The notes under the pieces were generated by a model. That model saw only the letters and a program-made list of their open reading frames with translations, was not told the DNA's origin and made no database searches. From an uncultured Prevotella sp. (GTDB lineage Bacteria > Bacteroidota > Bacteroidia > Bacteroidales > Bacteroidaceae): a DNA stretch of 40,460 nucleotides. The first letter of the stretch is position 1. Each line of letters opens with the position of its first letter. Where the stretch lies: positions 1 to 40,460 of the forward strand of contig URCI01000023.1 in assembly GCA_900546345.1 (NCBI GenBank), written 5' to 3'. This document shows positions 1 through 7,698 of this stretch, piece by piece. Position numbers and translations under genes: made by a program.

Positions 1-370
1 GAAAGACCTTACCCGAAAAATTGGATAGAATTATGAGCACAGACTTGACACCCTATTTTAAAAAATAGATCTATTTTCAAGGCAAAATCGCTTTATTATC
101 AACGGTTAGAGTGAAACTATCAGATAACAATTATCAACGATGACTATTGTTTTGAGAGCTGTTTTATTTCAATAAATATGATAGTCTCACCAAGTCTTTC
201 ATCGATCAGACGATAGAAATATTGCGCTACTTCTTTTGCGTGTTTGAAGTATTTTATTTATCTTTGCAATTCAGTAGATCACCCTCCTCAAAAGCCGTGT
301 TGCGACCAATGTGAGGACGCCTGGTCTGACAACCATATTATTAACCAAGAACAAAAAAACAAATCAAATC
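1..370. other. AT-rich leader region upstream of uxuA, with possible end of an upstream gene
   Basis: No complete gene is visible here. Two short open frames run in from the left edge: one stops at 66-68 after 21 codons and another at 34-36 after 11 codons. Either could be the tail of an upstream gene, and I cannot choose between them. A perfect 16-bp palindrome occupies 62-77 (half-site AAAATAGA). The decamer ATTATCAACG occurs twice in direct orientation at 95-104 and 130-139, and GATAA/TTATC half-sites flank three bases at 123-135. These lie 100-200 bp upstream of the uxuA promoter and may be regulator sites, but nothing in the sequence names the regulator. Confidence 0.4.
235..266 (+). promoter_or_regulatory. 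Bacteroidetes-type promoter for uxuA
   Basis: A TTTG element at 235-238 is followed 20 nt later by TATCTTTG at 259-266, which matches the Bacteroidetes -33/-7 consensus. Transcription would begin near 272 and leave a leader of about 100 nt before the uxuA ATG. Confidence 0.7.
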
Positions 371-1654
371 ATGGAAAGAACATGGAGATGGTTCGGTCGC
401 CACGATCTGATCACGCTCGACATGCTTCGACAGATTGGTGTGCAGGGCATCGTGACGGCCTTGCACGAAGTGCCACTCGGACAGGTATGGACGCAGCAGC
501 AGATCCACGATCTGAAAACCTATATCGAGTCATACGGCATGCGCTGGAGTGTGGTGGAGTCGCTCCCCGTCACAGAGACTATTAAATATGGTGGCCCCGA
601 CAGAGACGAGCAGATCAGCATCTACTGCGAGAGCTTGCGCCATCTCGCCGCCGAGGGCATCCACACCGTATGCTACAATTTCATGCCCGTACTGGACTGG
701 GCACGCACCGATCTGCTCCATCTCAACCCCAACGGATCGAGCAATCTCTATTTCAGCATACCCGAGTTTGCGTATTTCGACATCGACCTGCTGAAACGTG
801 AGGGCGCCGAAGAGGACTGGAGAAACTTCCGGGTGCTCGGCCCCGACGGTAAGCCCAACGGCAGAGACATCTTAAAAGAGGTGGCAGAGCTGCGCCGACA
901 AATGACGCCGGAGAAAGATCATGCGCTGGTGGAAAATATTGTCATCAAGACCCAGGGCTTTGTCTCCGGCAACTTCAAGGAAGGCGACGAGCATCCCCTA
1001 GGTCTTTTCCGCGAGCTGCTTCAGCACTACGAGGGCATCGACCGCCAGCAGCTGCGCGCCAATATGAAGTATTTCCTCGACGCGATCATGCCGGTCTGCG
1101 ACGAGTGCGACATCTACATGTGTGTACACCCCGACGACCCTCCTTTCCAAATTCTGGGTCTGCCACGCATCATCACGAGTGCCGACGACATCGAATGGCT
1201 GCTCCGCGAGATCCCCAACAAGCACAACGGACTGACCTTCTGCGCCGGTTCGCTTTCAGCAGGTGCACAGAATGACGTGGTGACAATGGCGCGCCGCTTT
1301 GCCGACCGCACGAGTTTCGTGCATCTGCGCAGCTGTCATGTCTTCCCCAACGGCGACTTCACCGAGGCCAGCCACCTGGGCGGCCGCGCCGACATCGTCG
1401 CCCTGGCGCACATCTTCGAGCAGGAAGAGCAGCAGCGCATGAGCGGAAAGGCTTTGCTGTCCTCACCCAACGCACGGTTACTGCCCATGCGAGTGGACCA
1501 CGGCATGACGATGCTCGGCGATGAGAAGCGCGGCTACAATGCCGGATACAGCTTCCTCGGACGCATGTTTGCCATGGGCCAGGTGCAGGGCATCCTCGCC
1601 GCCGTGGATAAAGAGTTAGGCATCAAATACAAACAACCAGGATTTTTTGATTGA
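371..1654 (+). CDS. uxuA: mannonate dehydratase
   Basis: Converts D-mannonate to 2-keto-3-deoxygluconate in the cytoplasm, in glucuronate/hexuronate breakdown. The ATG at 371 gives 427 residues beginning MERTWRWFG, which closely resembles the known start of E. coli UxuA. The frame stays open further upstream to 311, but that extension lies in leader sequence and has no family match. Recognisable family segments are HPDDPP (residues 253-258), FCAGSLSAG (290-298), MRVDHG (373-378) and GYNAGYSFLGR (388-398). The length is somewhat above the roughly 394 residues of the E. coli enzyme, with the extra in the middle of the protein. The next gene starts 3 nt after its stop, so the two are almost certainly one operon. 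Confidence 0.95.
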   Translation: MERTWRWFGRHDLITLDMLRQIGVQGIVTALHEVPLGQVWTQQQIHDLKTYIESYGMRWSVVESLPVTETIKYGGPDRDEQISIYCESLRHLAAEGIHTVCYNFMPVLDWARTDLLHLNPNGSSNLYFSIPEFAYFDIDLLKREGAEEDWRNFRVLGPDGKPNGRDILKEVAELRRQMTPEKDHALVENIVIKTQGFVSGNFKEGDEHPLGLFRELLQHYEGIDRQQLRANMKYFLDAIMPVCDECDIYMCVHPDDPPFQILGLPRIITSADDIEWLLREIPNKHNGLTFCAGSLSAGAQNDVVTMARRFADRTSFVHLRSCHVFPNGDFTEASHLGGRADIVALAHIFEQEEQQRMSGKALLSSPNARLLPMRVDHGMTMLGDEKRGYNAGYSFLGRMFAMGQVQGILAAVDKELGIKYKQPGFFD

Positions 1655-1657
1655 CAT

Positions 1658-2470
1658 ATGAACGAACTATTCAACATCAAAGACTATGTTGTCGTCATCA
1701 CTGGCGGCACGGGTGTCCTTGGACGCTGCATCGGCAAATACCTCGCAGCGCAAGGAGCCAAGATCGCCATCCTCGGACGCAAGGAAGAGGTGGGCAACGA
1801 GATCGTGAAAGAAATCACGGACAAGGGCGGCATCGCCAAATTCTATAAGACCGACGTGATGAACGTCGAGCTCGTCAAGCACAACTGTGAGGACATCCTC
1901 AAGGACTTCGGACGCGTAGATACTTTGCTCAACGCGGCAGGCGGCAACATGAAAGGCGCCACCATCTCACCGGACCAGACCTTTTTCGACCTCGATCCTG
2001 AGCAGTTCCAAAAGGTGCTGAACCTCAACCTCACGGGCACGGTCATCCCGACGCAGGTGTTTCTCCAGCCGATGGTCAAGCAGGGCAAAGGCTCGATCAT
2101 CAACTTCAGCAGCATGGCGGCTTTTCGTCCGATGACACGTGTGTGCGGCTACGCTGCCGCCAAGGCCGGCATCTCCAACTTCACCGCTTACATGGCTACC
2201 GAGGCTGCCAAGAAGTTTGGTGAGGGCATCCGCGTCAACGCCATCGCGCCGGGCTTCTTCATCACCGAGCAAAACCGGGCACTGCTGACCAACCCCGACG
2301 GCAGCTACACCCAGCGCGGCAAGGATGTCATCCGGCAGACGCCATTCGGGCGTATGGGCAAACCGGAAGAGCTCTGCGGCACCATCCACTATCTGATGAG
2401 CGACGCCGCCGCTTTTGTCACCGGCACGGTGGCTGTCGTGGACGGTGGATTCAACACGTTTGCAATGTAA
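1658..2470 (+). CDS. SDR-family D-mannonate (fructuronate) oxidoreductase
   Basis: A short-chain dehydrogenase of 270 residues, most likely interconverting D-fructuronate and D-mannonate with NAD(P)H, the step just before UxuA. The SDR signature is complete: TGGTGVLG nucleotide-binding loop (15-22), NAAG (92-95), catalytic Ser at 151/152, and YAAAK with Tyr165 and Lys169. The C-terminal region (GRMGKPEEL, VVDGGF) is also typical. The assignment to mannonate rather than another hydroxy-sugar acid rests on its position 3 nt downstream of uxuA and on the precedent of the SDR-type mannonate oxidoreductase YjmF of Bacillus subtilis. It replaces the long-chain UxuB found in E. coli. A strong terminator follows at 2486-2522. 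Confidence 0.85.
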   Translation: MNELFNIKDYVVVITGGTGVLGRCIGKYLAAQGAKIAILGRKEEVGNEIVKEITDKGGIAKFYKTDVMNVELVKHNCEDILKDFGRVDTLLNAAGGNMKGATISPDQTFFDLDPEQFQKVLNLNLTGTVIPTQVFLQPMVKQGKGSIINFSSMAAFRPMTRVCGYAAAKAGISNFTAYMATEAAKKFGEGIRVNAIAPGFFITEQNRALLTNPDGSYTQRGKDVIRQTPFGRMGKPEELCGTIHYLMSDAAAFVTGTVAVVDGGFNTFAM

Positions 2471-2485
2471 TAAATGTTAATATTG

Positions 2486-2522
2486 AAATATCACGAGCAA
2501 GACCCTGCTCGTGATATTTTTT
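2486..2522 (+). terminator. Rho-independent terminator of the uxuA operon
   Basis: A perfect 14-bp stem (2486-2499 with 2506-2519) around the loop AGACCC, running directly into a T tract. The centre of the stem is the ATCACGAGCA/TGCTCGTGAT pair. It starts 16 nt after the SDR stop codon. Confidence 0.93.
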
Positions 2523-2644
2523 GTCTTAAGGGTTTAGAGCTATCTTATTTAGTACCATTTTCCGGTTTTTCCGCGTATAAATAACCGCGCACACCTGCAA
2601 AATTAACATTTATCAAAGTTTTCTAAAAAAAAGAGCACAAAAAG

Positions 2645-2675
2645 TTTGCCGTTATAAAAATAATGGCTATCTTTG
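2645..2675 (+). promoter_or_regulatory. Consensus promoter driving a candidate small RNA
   Basis: TTTG at 2645-2648, exactly 19 nt, then TATCTTTG at 2668-2675. This is one of the best promoter matches in the window, yet no protein gene follows it for about 870 nt. Predicted transcription start is about 2681. Confidence 0.75.
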
Positions 2676-2680
2676 CAGCG

Positions 2681-2769
2681 TTATCCTGAAAACAATCTTT
2701 TTACCTTGAAGGAACTAATACCTATTGAAGATTAAGAGCGGTTGCCTGCGAAGGTCATCGCTTTTTTTA
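2681..2769 (+). ncRNA. candidate orphan small RNA, about 88 nt
   Basis: The region is bounded by a consensus promoter ending at 2675 and a hairpin with T tract ending at about 2768. Two structures are visible. The first is a helix pairing AATCTT (2694-2699) with AAGATT (2728-2733), which encloses about 28 nt including CCTTGAAGG. Directly beside it is the terminator stem (2734-2747 with 2752-2765, one mismatch and a few wobble pairs), closed by a GCGA tetraloop of GNRA type and followed by seven T. No start codon with a plausible reading frame lies inside. I do not recognise a known RNA family. It could be a trans-acting sRNA or the remains of an attenuated leader. The ends are predicted, not measured. 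Confidence 0.6.
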
Positions 2770-3040
2770 TGCCCTTTTATTTCCCTCGAAATAGTCATTC
2801 CCCAAAAGTCTCTTTCGCTCCCCAAGGGAGACGGTTGCCCATGGAAAATTCGGCCCGTATGTCATATCTGATACGATGTATTGATGAAAGTGATGCGGAC
2901 GGCTACAAGAGCAAACCTGCACGTGATGACGCTCTCCTCAAGCCATGGAGAAAGGATATTGACAAAAGTGCATCGCCACGAACTTCTCTTCTAGAAAAAA
3001 CAGCACGAAGAAAAAAGCAAAAAACGAGAGTGAAATGAAG

Positions 3041-3150
3041 AAAAAACCGAGATGACACTGACAAACAACCGAAATCATGTGATCAAACAACCGAGATGAC
3101 ACGATCAAACAACCGAGATGATCAGCTCAGAGCACTGAGATGAACACACA
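3041..3150. repeat. 22-bp tandem repeat, five units
   Basis: Successive 22-bp units begin at 3041, 3063, 3085, 3107 and 3129. The shared core is AACCGAGATGAC or a close variant, preceded by an A-rich run. The middle copies match best and the fifth is degenerate. A further weak copy may precede the array (3019-3040). The units are contiguous with no spacers, so it is not a CRISPR array. Function unknown. Confidence 0.75.
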
Positions 3151-3424
3151 AAAGCACTGTTTTCATCGGCTTTGACGCTTGTTATTGCGCCTTCTCCACG
3201 ATTTTTTGGCCGTTTTTCAAAGTCATTTTCTCACATTCGTCTGATTATCAAGTAATTACATAAGCATCGCTGAGATTCGCGATTTTCACGGCTGATGGAC
3301 ATCTGATTCAGAAAATCGCCGTCACAAGGGCGGGAAAATGTCAGTTTTTACAACAAAGTTTAGATGCACTGCGTTTCTGAACATAGGCAAAAAGATGATT
3401 CTGGTCATATTGTGGCCACAGCGC

Positions 3425-3455
3425 TTTGTCAATGCCAAAATATTTTTTATCTTTG
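3425..3455 (+). promoter_or_regulatory. Promoter for the BadF-type kinase gene
   Basis: TTTG at 3425-3428 and TATCTTTG at 3448-3455 with a 19-nt spacer. The predicted start near 3461 leaves a leader of about 88 nt before the ATG at 3549. Because the promoter lies inside the upstream extension of the open frame, it supports the later start. Confidence 0.75.
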
Positions 3456-3548
3456 CAGAAGAAAGACCGGCAGCAACGTCAATCCACTTGGTTTCCAGCC
3501 ACCGGTCCCCGACGAGTTATCTACACAATCATTCATACATTATCATAT

Positions 3549-4457
3549 ATGACTTACACATTATTGGCAGACAGCGGATCGACAAAGACCGACTGGTGCC
3601 TGATGGCCGATGGAACGGTAGCTGCACGCATCCGTACCAAAGGCATGAATCCCTTTCAGATGAGCGAGGACGAGATCGCCGCAGAAGTTGCCACGACGCT
3701 CCTCCCCCAGCTCATCGACGCCTGCAACGCCACAACGCCTGATGCACAGGACGACGGCAGCGAGCTCTCGATCGACCATCTCCATTTCTACGGGGCCGGC
3801 TGCACACCGGAGAAGTGCCCTGTCGTGGAGCGTGCGCTCCGCCGCCATCTTCGTGTCACCGGCACGTGTGAGGTGGCCAGCGACATGCTCGGTGCTGCCA
3901 GAGCCCTTTGTGGCGAGCAGCCCGGCATCGCCTGCATATTGGGAACAGGCAGCAACTCCTGCGCCTACGACGGCAAGAAGATCGTGAAAAACGTGCCTGC
4001 ACTCGGATTCATCCTCGGCGACGAGGGCAGCGGAGCGGTTCTCGGCAAGACGCTCGTCGCCGACATCCTGAAAAAACAATTGCCACAGGCGATCATCCAG
4101 CGCTTCAATGACAAATACCATCTCACGGCCGCAGACATCATCGACCGTGTCTACCGACAGCCGAAGCCCAACACCTTCCTGGCTTCCTTCGTGCCATTTC
4201 TGCAAGACAACCTCGATGAGCCTGCCATCTACCAACTCGTCAAGGAGGGCTTTCGCCGTTTTCTCTGTCGCAACGTCAAGCAATACGATGGCTGGGACCG
4301 GTTGCCGATCGGCTTCAACGGCAGCATCGCCCTCATCTATCACCAGCCGCTCGAGGAGGTCATGAAGGAGGAAGGCATGAAGATCGGAAAGATCATCCAG
4401 GCTCCTATCGACGGACTCATCGAACAGGAAGCGCGGAAGTGGGGCAAACAAAGTTAA
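3549..4457 (+). CDS. BadF/BadG/BcrA/BcrD-type ATPase, probable N-acetylglucosamine kinase
   Basis: A 302-residue sugar-kinase fold protein (actin-like ATPase) that probably phosphorylates an amino sugar in the cytoplasm. Motifs seen: the phosphate-1 loop DSGSTKTDW (8-16), GTGSNS (132-137) and GDEGSGAVLG (157-166), the usual landmarks of N-acetylglucosamine-kinase-like BadF proteins. I chose the ATG at 3549 because the phosphate loop then sits at residue 8, as expected, and because the promoter ends at 3455. The frame is open back to 3426. The esterase gene follows 36 nt later without a promoter of its own, so they are probably co-transcribed. The substrate is inferred from the family and is not shown by sequence alone. 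Confidence 0.82.
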   Translation: MTYTLLADSGSTKTDWCLMADGTVAARIRTKGMNPFQMSEDEIAAEVATTLLPQLIDACNATTPDAQDDGSELSIDHLHFYGAGCTPEKCPVVERALRRHLRVTGTCEVASDMLGAARALCGEQPGIACILGTGSNSCAYDGKKIVKNVPALGFILGDEGSGAVLGKTLVADILKKQLPQAIIQRFNDKYHLTAADIIDRVYRQPKPNTFLASFVPFLQDNLDEPAIYQLVKEGFRRFLCRNVKQYDGWDRLPIGFNGSIALIYHQPLEEVMKEEGMKIGKIIQAPIDGLIEQEARKWGKQS

Positions 4458-4493
4458 GCAAGAATAAAAGAACTTCATCACAAAACAAACATC

Positions 4494-5915
4494 ATGAAAA
4501 AAACTATCTATCATCGCATGGCAGCGTTGGTCTTTTCCACGCTGGCCGTCATGACCGCAGCCGCGCAGACGGCTCGTCATTTCGAACTACGCAACAGCAG
4601 CGACGGCGGCTCGACACTCACCGTCTACCTGCCCGCCAACCCATCGGGACGGGCCATCCTCGACTGTCCGGGCGGTGGCTATGTCAATCTCGCCATGCAG
4701 CACGAGGGACACGACTGGGCTGGCTACTTCAATGCTCAGGGCATTGCCTATGCCGTGCTGAAATACCGTATGCCGAAGGGCGACCGCGACATCCCGCTCG
4801 CCGATGCTTATCAGGCCATGAAGACCCTGCGCGACTCGGCCGACACGTGGCAGATCAACCGCGACGACGTCGGGATCATGGGATTCTCGGCCGGCGGACA
4901 TCTGGCCTCCTCGGTCAGCACACACGCTCCGTGGGCGCTGCGACCCAACTTCAGCATCCTTTTCTATCCGGTCATCACCATGGGACGGGGCACACACCAG
5001 GGCTCGCGCGACAACTTCCTCGGCAAGGACAAGGACAACAAAGCGGTCGTCAAAGACTGGAGCAACGAGCAGCAGGTGCGCTCCCACCTCACGCCACCGG
5101 CCATCATCCTGCTCGCCAATGACGACGACGCCGTGCCGCCCGTAGAAAATGGCGTGGCTTACTACAGCAGCATGCGCCGCAATGGCAACACCTGCTCACT
5201 GATCATCTACCCTCATGGCGGTCATGGCTTCGGATTCGGAACCTACTTCCCCTCACACCAGCAAATGCTCGATGACCTCACCGCCTGGCTCAAGGCGCTG
5301 CCCAGCCCGCAGCCCAAAGCTGTCCGCGTGGCCTGCATCGGCAACAGCATCACCGATGGCTACGGCATCGACATGTGCGATGAGCAGAGCTATCCCGCAC
5401 AGTTGCAGAAGATGCTCGGCAATGGCTATCTCGTGAAGGACTTCGGGGTCTCGGCCCGCACGCTGCTCAACAAGGGTGATCTGCCCTATATGCGCGAGGA
5501 AGCATGGAAAGATGCTCAGGCCTTCCAACCCGATATCGTGATCGTGAAACTCGGCACCAACGACTCCAAGCCGCACAACTGGCAGCACAGCGCTGATTTC
5601 AAGCACGACCTGACGATGATGACCGACACGCTCAAGGCGCTGCCCTCACACCCAAAGATCTGGCTCTGCTCGCCGATCCCTGCCGTGAAGCCGTCATGGG
5701 ACATCAATGACAGCATCATCGCCAACCATATCACACCCATCGTCAAACAGGTGGCCCGCAAGGAAAAGGTGCAGTATCTCGATCTCCACACGGCCTTCCA
5801 CCCCACAGAGGGCTATGCGCTCAACGCGATCATGCAGTCCGATGGCATCCATCCGACGAAGAAGGGCGCACATCTGCTGGCAAAAATCATCATGGAGGCC
5901 ATCACGAAGAAATAA
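4494..5915 (+). CDS. secreted two-domain carbohydrate esterase (alpha/beta hydrolase plus SGNH)
   Basis: A 473-residue exported protein with an N-terminal signal peptide (about 1-25, ending AAAQ). The first half is an alpha/beta hydrolase of the acetyl-xylan-esterase/lipase type, with the oxyanion segment CPGGGY, nucleophile elbow GFSAGGH (Ser132), acidic residue near 210-212 (NDDDAVPP) and His244 in HGGHGFG. The second half is an SGNH/GDSL hydrolase, with GNSITDG (Ser285), GTND (354-357) and DGIHPT (Asp450, His453). Such double esterases remove acetyl or other ester groups from plant polysaccharides in the periplasm or outside the cell. Substrate uncertain; acetylated xylan is a reasonable guess. 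It lies 36 nt behind the kinase gene, whose role beside an esterase is unclear. Confidence 0.85.
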   Translation: MKKTIYHRMAALVFSTLAVMTAAAQTARHFELRNSSDGGSTLTVYLPANPSGRAILDCPGGGYVNLAMQHEGHDWAGYFNAQGIAYAVLKYRMPKGDRDIPLADAYQAMKTLRDSADTWQINRDDVGIMGFSAGGHLASSVSTHAPWALRPNFSILFYPVITMGRGTHQGSRDNFLGKDKDNKAVVKDWSNEQQVRSHLTPPAIILLANDDDAVPPVENGVAYYSSMRRNGNTCSLIIYPHGGHGFGFGTYFPSHQQMLDDLTAWLKALPSPQPKAVRVACIGNSITDGYGIDMCDEQSYPAQLQKMLGNGYLVKDFGVSARTLLNKGDLPYMREEAWKDAQAFQPDIVIVKLGTNDSKPHNWQHSADFKHDLTMMTDTLKALPSHPKIWLCSPIPAVKPSWDINDSIIANHITPIVKQVARKEKVQYLDLHTAFHPTEGYALNAIMQSDGIHPTKKGAHLLAKIIMEAITKK

Positions 5916-5931
5916 AAGGAAAGCGGTCGCA

Positions 5932-5946
5932 GTTGGAAAATCCAAC
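5932..5946. promoter_or_regulatory. Candidate operator overlapping the ndh promoter
   Basis: GTTGGA and TCCAAC form a perfect 6-bp inverted repeat around AAA. The left half contains the TTG that serves as the -33 element of the ndh promoter, so a bound regulator could block transcription. No regulator is identified. Confidence 0.4.
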
Positions 5947-5963
5947 TATTTTCATTACCTTTG
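5933..5963 (+). promoter_or_regulatory. Promoter of ndh
   Basis: TTG at 5933-5935, 20 nt, then TACCTTTG at 5956-5963. The leader before the ATG at 5988 would be about 20 nt. Confidence 0.7.
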
Positions 5964-5987
5964 TAGACATACCAATATATTATAACA

Positions 5988-7364
5988 ATGAGTGTCAATA
6001 TCAACAGAAACGGTCAGAAGCGTGTGGTCATCGTAGGCGGTGGCTTAGGCGGCCTGCGGCTTGCCAACCAACTAAAAAACAGTAATCTGCAAGTCGTACT
6101 TATCGACAAGAACAACTATCACCAGTTCCCGCCACTGATCTATCAGGTGGCTTCGGCCGGTCTGGCTCCCAGCAGCATCTCTTTCCCTTTCCGTCAGATA
6201 TTCCGCAAACGCAAGAATTTCTTTTTCCGCATGGCCGAGGCACGTGCGGTCTTCCCCGATAAAAAAATCCTGCAAACGTCGATCGGAAAGATCGACTACG
6301 ACTATCTCGTCTTCGCAGCGGGTGCCACGACAAATTTCTTCGGTAACAAGAACGTGGAGGAATGGGCTATCCCCATGCGCACACTGTCCGAGGCCATGGG
6401 ACTGCGCAATGCGCTGCTCTCCAATCTCGAGCGTGCACTGACCTGTGCCACGGAGGAGGAGCGGCAAGAACTGCTCAACGTCGTCATCGTCGGAGGCGGC
6501 GCTACTGGTGTGGAGATTGCCGGCGCCATCTCAGAGATGAAGCGCTATGTCATCCCCTACGACTATCCCGACATGGATGCTTCGCACATGCACATCTATC
6601 TCCTTGAGGCCGGCGACCGTCTGCTGGCCGGTATGTCGCACGAGGCTTCCGAGAAGGCACTGAAATATTTACAGGGAATGGGGGTCAACGTGCAGTTCGG
6701 AAAGATGGTAACGGATTACCGCGACTATCATATCATCATCAAGGACGGCACATCCATCGCCACACGCACCTTTCTCTGGGTGTCGGGAATCCGCGCGCAA
6801 CCGATCACGGGCATCGAGGGCAACATGCTCGGCCGGGGATTCCGTATCCTTGTCGACGGCTGCAACCGTGTACGGGGCATGAAGGATGTCTTCGCCATCG
6901 GTGACCAGTGTCTGATGACCGCTGATCCGCGGTATCCCAACGGTCATCCGCAGTTGGCACAGGTGGCTATCCAACAAGCCAGCCAGCTGGCCGACAACAT
7001 CATCCGACTCGCCCATCACGACAATGACCTCAAGCCCTTCCACTACCACGACTTAGGATCCATGGCGACGGTAGGCCGCAACAAGGCTGTTGCCGATCTC
7101 GGCAAGGTGCGCTCTCAGGGCTTCATGGCTTGGGTGCTGTGGCTTGTCGTCCACCTGCGCTCTATCCTCGGCGTGCGCAACAAGTTGATGGTGATGCTCA
7201 GCTGGGCATGGCAGTACTTCAGTTACAACGTCTCGATCCGTACGATCGTCTATGCCACCAAGCCGAAGATGATCCGTGAACGCATCAAACGCGAGCAGAC
7301 CACACACCTCGGCGAGGACCTAAAGCCTCACCCCCTTACCCCTCTCCAAGGGAGAGGGGAGTGA
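5988..7364 (+). CDS. ndh: type II NADH dehydrogenase (FAD-dependent NADH:quinone oxidoreductase)
   Basis: A 458-residue flavoprotein expected on the inner face of the inner membrane, passing electrons from NADH to quinone without pumping protons. Two dinucleotide-binding motifs are seen: VGGGLGG for FAD (16-22) and VGGGATGVE for NADH (168-176). The second FAD contact FAIGDQ (302-307) is present. The segment about 379-425 is rich in Trp, Leu and aromatic residues and is probably the membrane-associating part. The last 14 residues (445-458) and the stop codon are encoded by a GC-rich palindromic repeat starting at 7325, so the native end of the protein has been replaced or extended. It has its own promoter and is convergent with glmM. 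Confidence 0.92.
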   Translation: MSVNINRNGQKRVVIVGGGLGGLRLANQLKNSNLQVVLIDKNNYHQFPPLIYQVASAGLAPSSISFPFRQIFRKRKNFFFRMAEARAVFPDKKILQTSIGKIDYDYLVFAAGATTNFFGNKNVEEWAIPMRTLSEAMGLRNALLSNLERALTCATEEERQELLNVVIVGGGATGVEIAGAISEMKRYVIPYDYPDMDASHMHIYLLEAGDRLLAGMSHEASEKALKYLQGMGVNVQFGKMVTDYRDYHIIIKDGTSIATRTFLWVSGIRAQPITGIEGNMLGRGFRILVDGCNRVRGMKDVFAIGDQCLMTADPRYPNGHPQLAQVAIQQASQLADNIIRLAHHDNDLKPFHYHDLGSMATVGRNKAVADLGKVRSQGFMAWVLWLVVHLRSILGVRNKLMVMLSWAWQYFSYNVSIRTIVYATKPKMIRERIKREQTTHLGEDLKPHPLTPLQGRGE

Positions 7365-7426
7365 TTACTCTGGCGAACCCCTATAAACGCCTTATGCTTA
7401 TGGAAGCAACTGGTTGTAGATTATGA
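7325..7426. repeat. palindromic intergenic repeat, copy A (overlaps the end of ndh)
   Basis: Begins GCCTCACCCC and contains the palindromic core CCCCTCTCC (7339-7347), AAG, GGAGAGGGG (7351-7359). It is followed by a tail that includes ATTACTCTGGC and AAGCAACTG. The whole unit is repeated in direct orientation as copy B, giving a period of about 102 bp. The first 40 bp are translated as the end of ndh. Confidence 0.85.
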
Positions 7427-7520
7427 GCCTCACCCCCAACCCCTCTCCAAAGGAGAGGGGAGTAATTACTCTGGCAAACCCTATAAAACCTGTAGTTTTT
7501 CAAAGCAACTGACTGCACAC
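7427..7520. repeat. palindromic intergenic repeat, copy B
   Basis: Direct repeat of copy A: core CCCCTCTCC at 7440-7448 and GGAGAGGGG at 7452-7460, then the same ATTACTCTGGC tail and AAGCAACTG. Differences from copy A are scattered substitutions and small gaps. Confidence 0.82.
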
Positions 7521-7550
7521 TTTTGGGCTAAAGAGAGGATAAAACATACA

Positions 7551-7602
7551 AAAAAGAGGAAGAGGACAGACAGCTTTTGCTGTCTGTCCTCTTCCTCTTT
7601 TT
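7551..7602. terminator. bidirectional terminator between ndh and glmM
   Basis: A perfect 24-bp stem (7551-7574 with 7579-7602) around the loop TTTT. It has five A at its left foot and five T at its right foot, so it can end transcription from ndh on the plus strand and glmM on the minus strand. It is the longest perfect hairpin seen in the window. Confidence 0.93.
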
Positions 7603-7698
7603 GTATTTGCGTGTAGTCCAGTATTCCCGCCACATTTCTCTCACACTTTCCCTACATCCCTAGATTTTCTCGCACATGAATTGTTTAACCAACATATC

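Larger units (their letters stand above)
2523..3548. other. Gene-free interval between uxuA operon and BadF-type kinase gene
   Basis: About 1 kb with no convincing protein gene. It contains a canonical promoter and candidate small RNA (2645-2769), the 22-bp tandem repeat (3041-3150), an unexplained 9-bp inverted repeat (GCGATTTTC at 3279-3287 against GAAAATCGC at 3311-3319) and the promoter for the next gene (3425-3455). An open frame at 2742-3038 begins with TTG inside the small-RNA hairpin, has biased low-complexity composition and no recognisable domain, so I do not call it. Confidence 0.6.

Noticed and set aside
1..68. C-terminal end of an upstream gene
   Set aside because: Two frames are open into the left edge (stops at 34-36 and 66-68). 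With so few codons neither can be preferred, so no CDS was called.
2742..3038. Open frame of 98 codons in the gene-free interval
   Set aside because: It starts with TTG inside the terminator hairpin of the candidate small RNA, has a basic low-complexity C-terminus and no recognisable domain.
3041..3150. Possible CRISPR array
   Set aside because: Units are contiguous, with no unique spacers, and no cas genes are present.
3279..3319. Inverted repeat GCGATTTTC/GAAAATCGC as a terminator
   Set aside because: The loop is 23 nt, there is no T tract on either side and no gene ends nearby.
3561..4580. Long minus-strand open frame of 339 codons opposite the BadF-type kinase gene
   Set aside because: It is antisense to a gene with intact kinase motifs, and no family features are visible in its translation. 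GC-rich genes commonly leave such open complementary frames.
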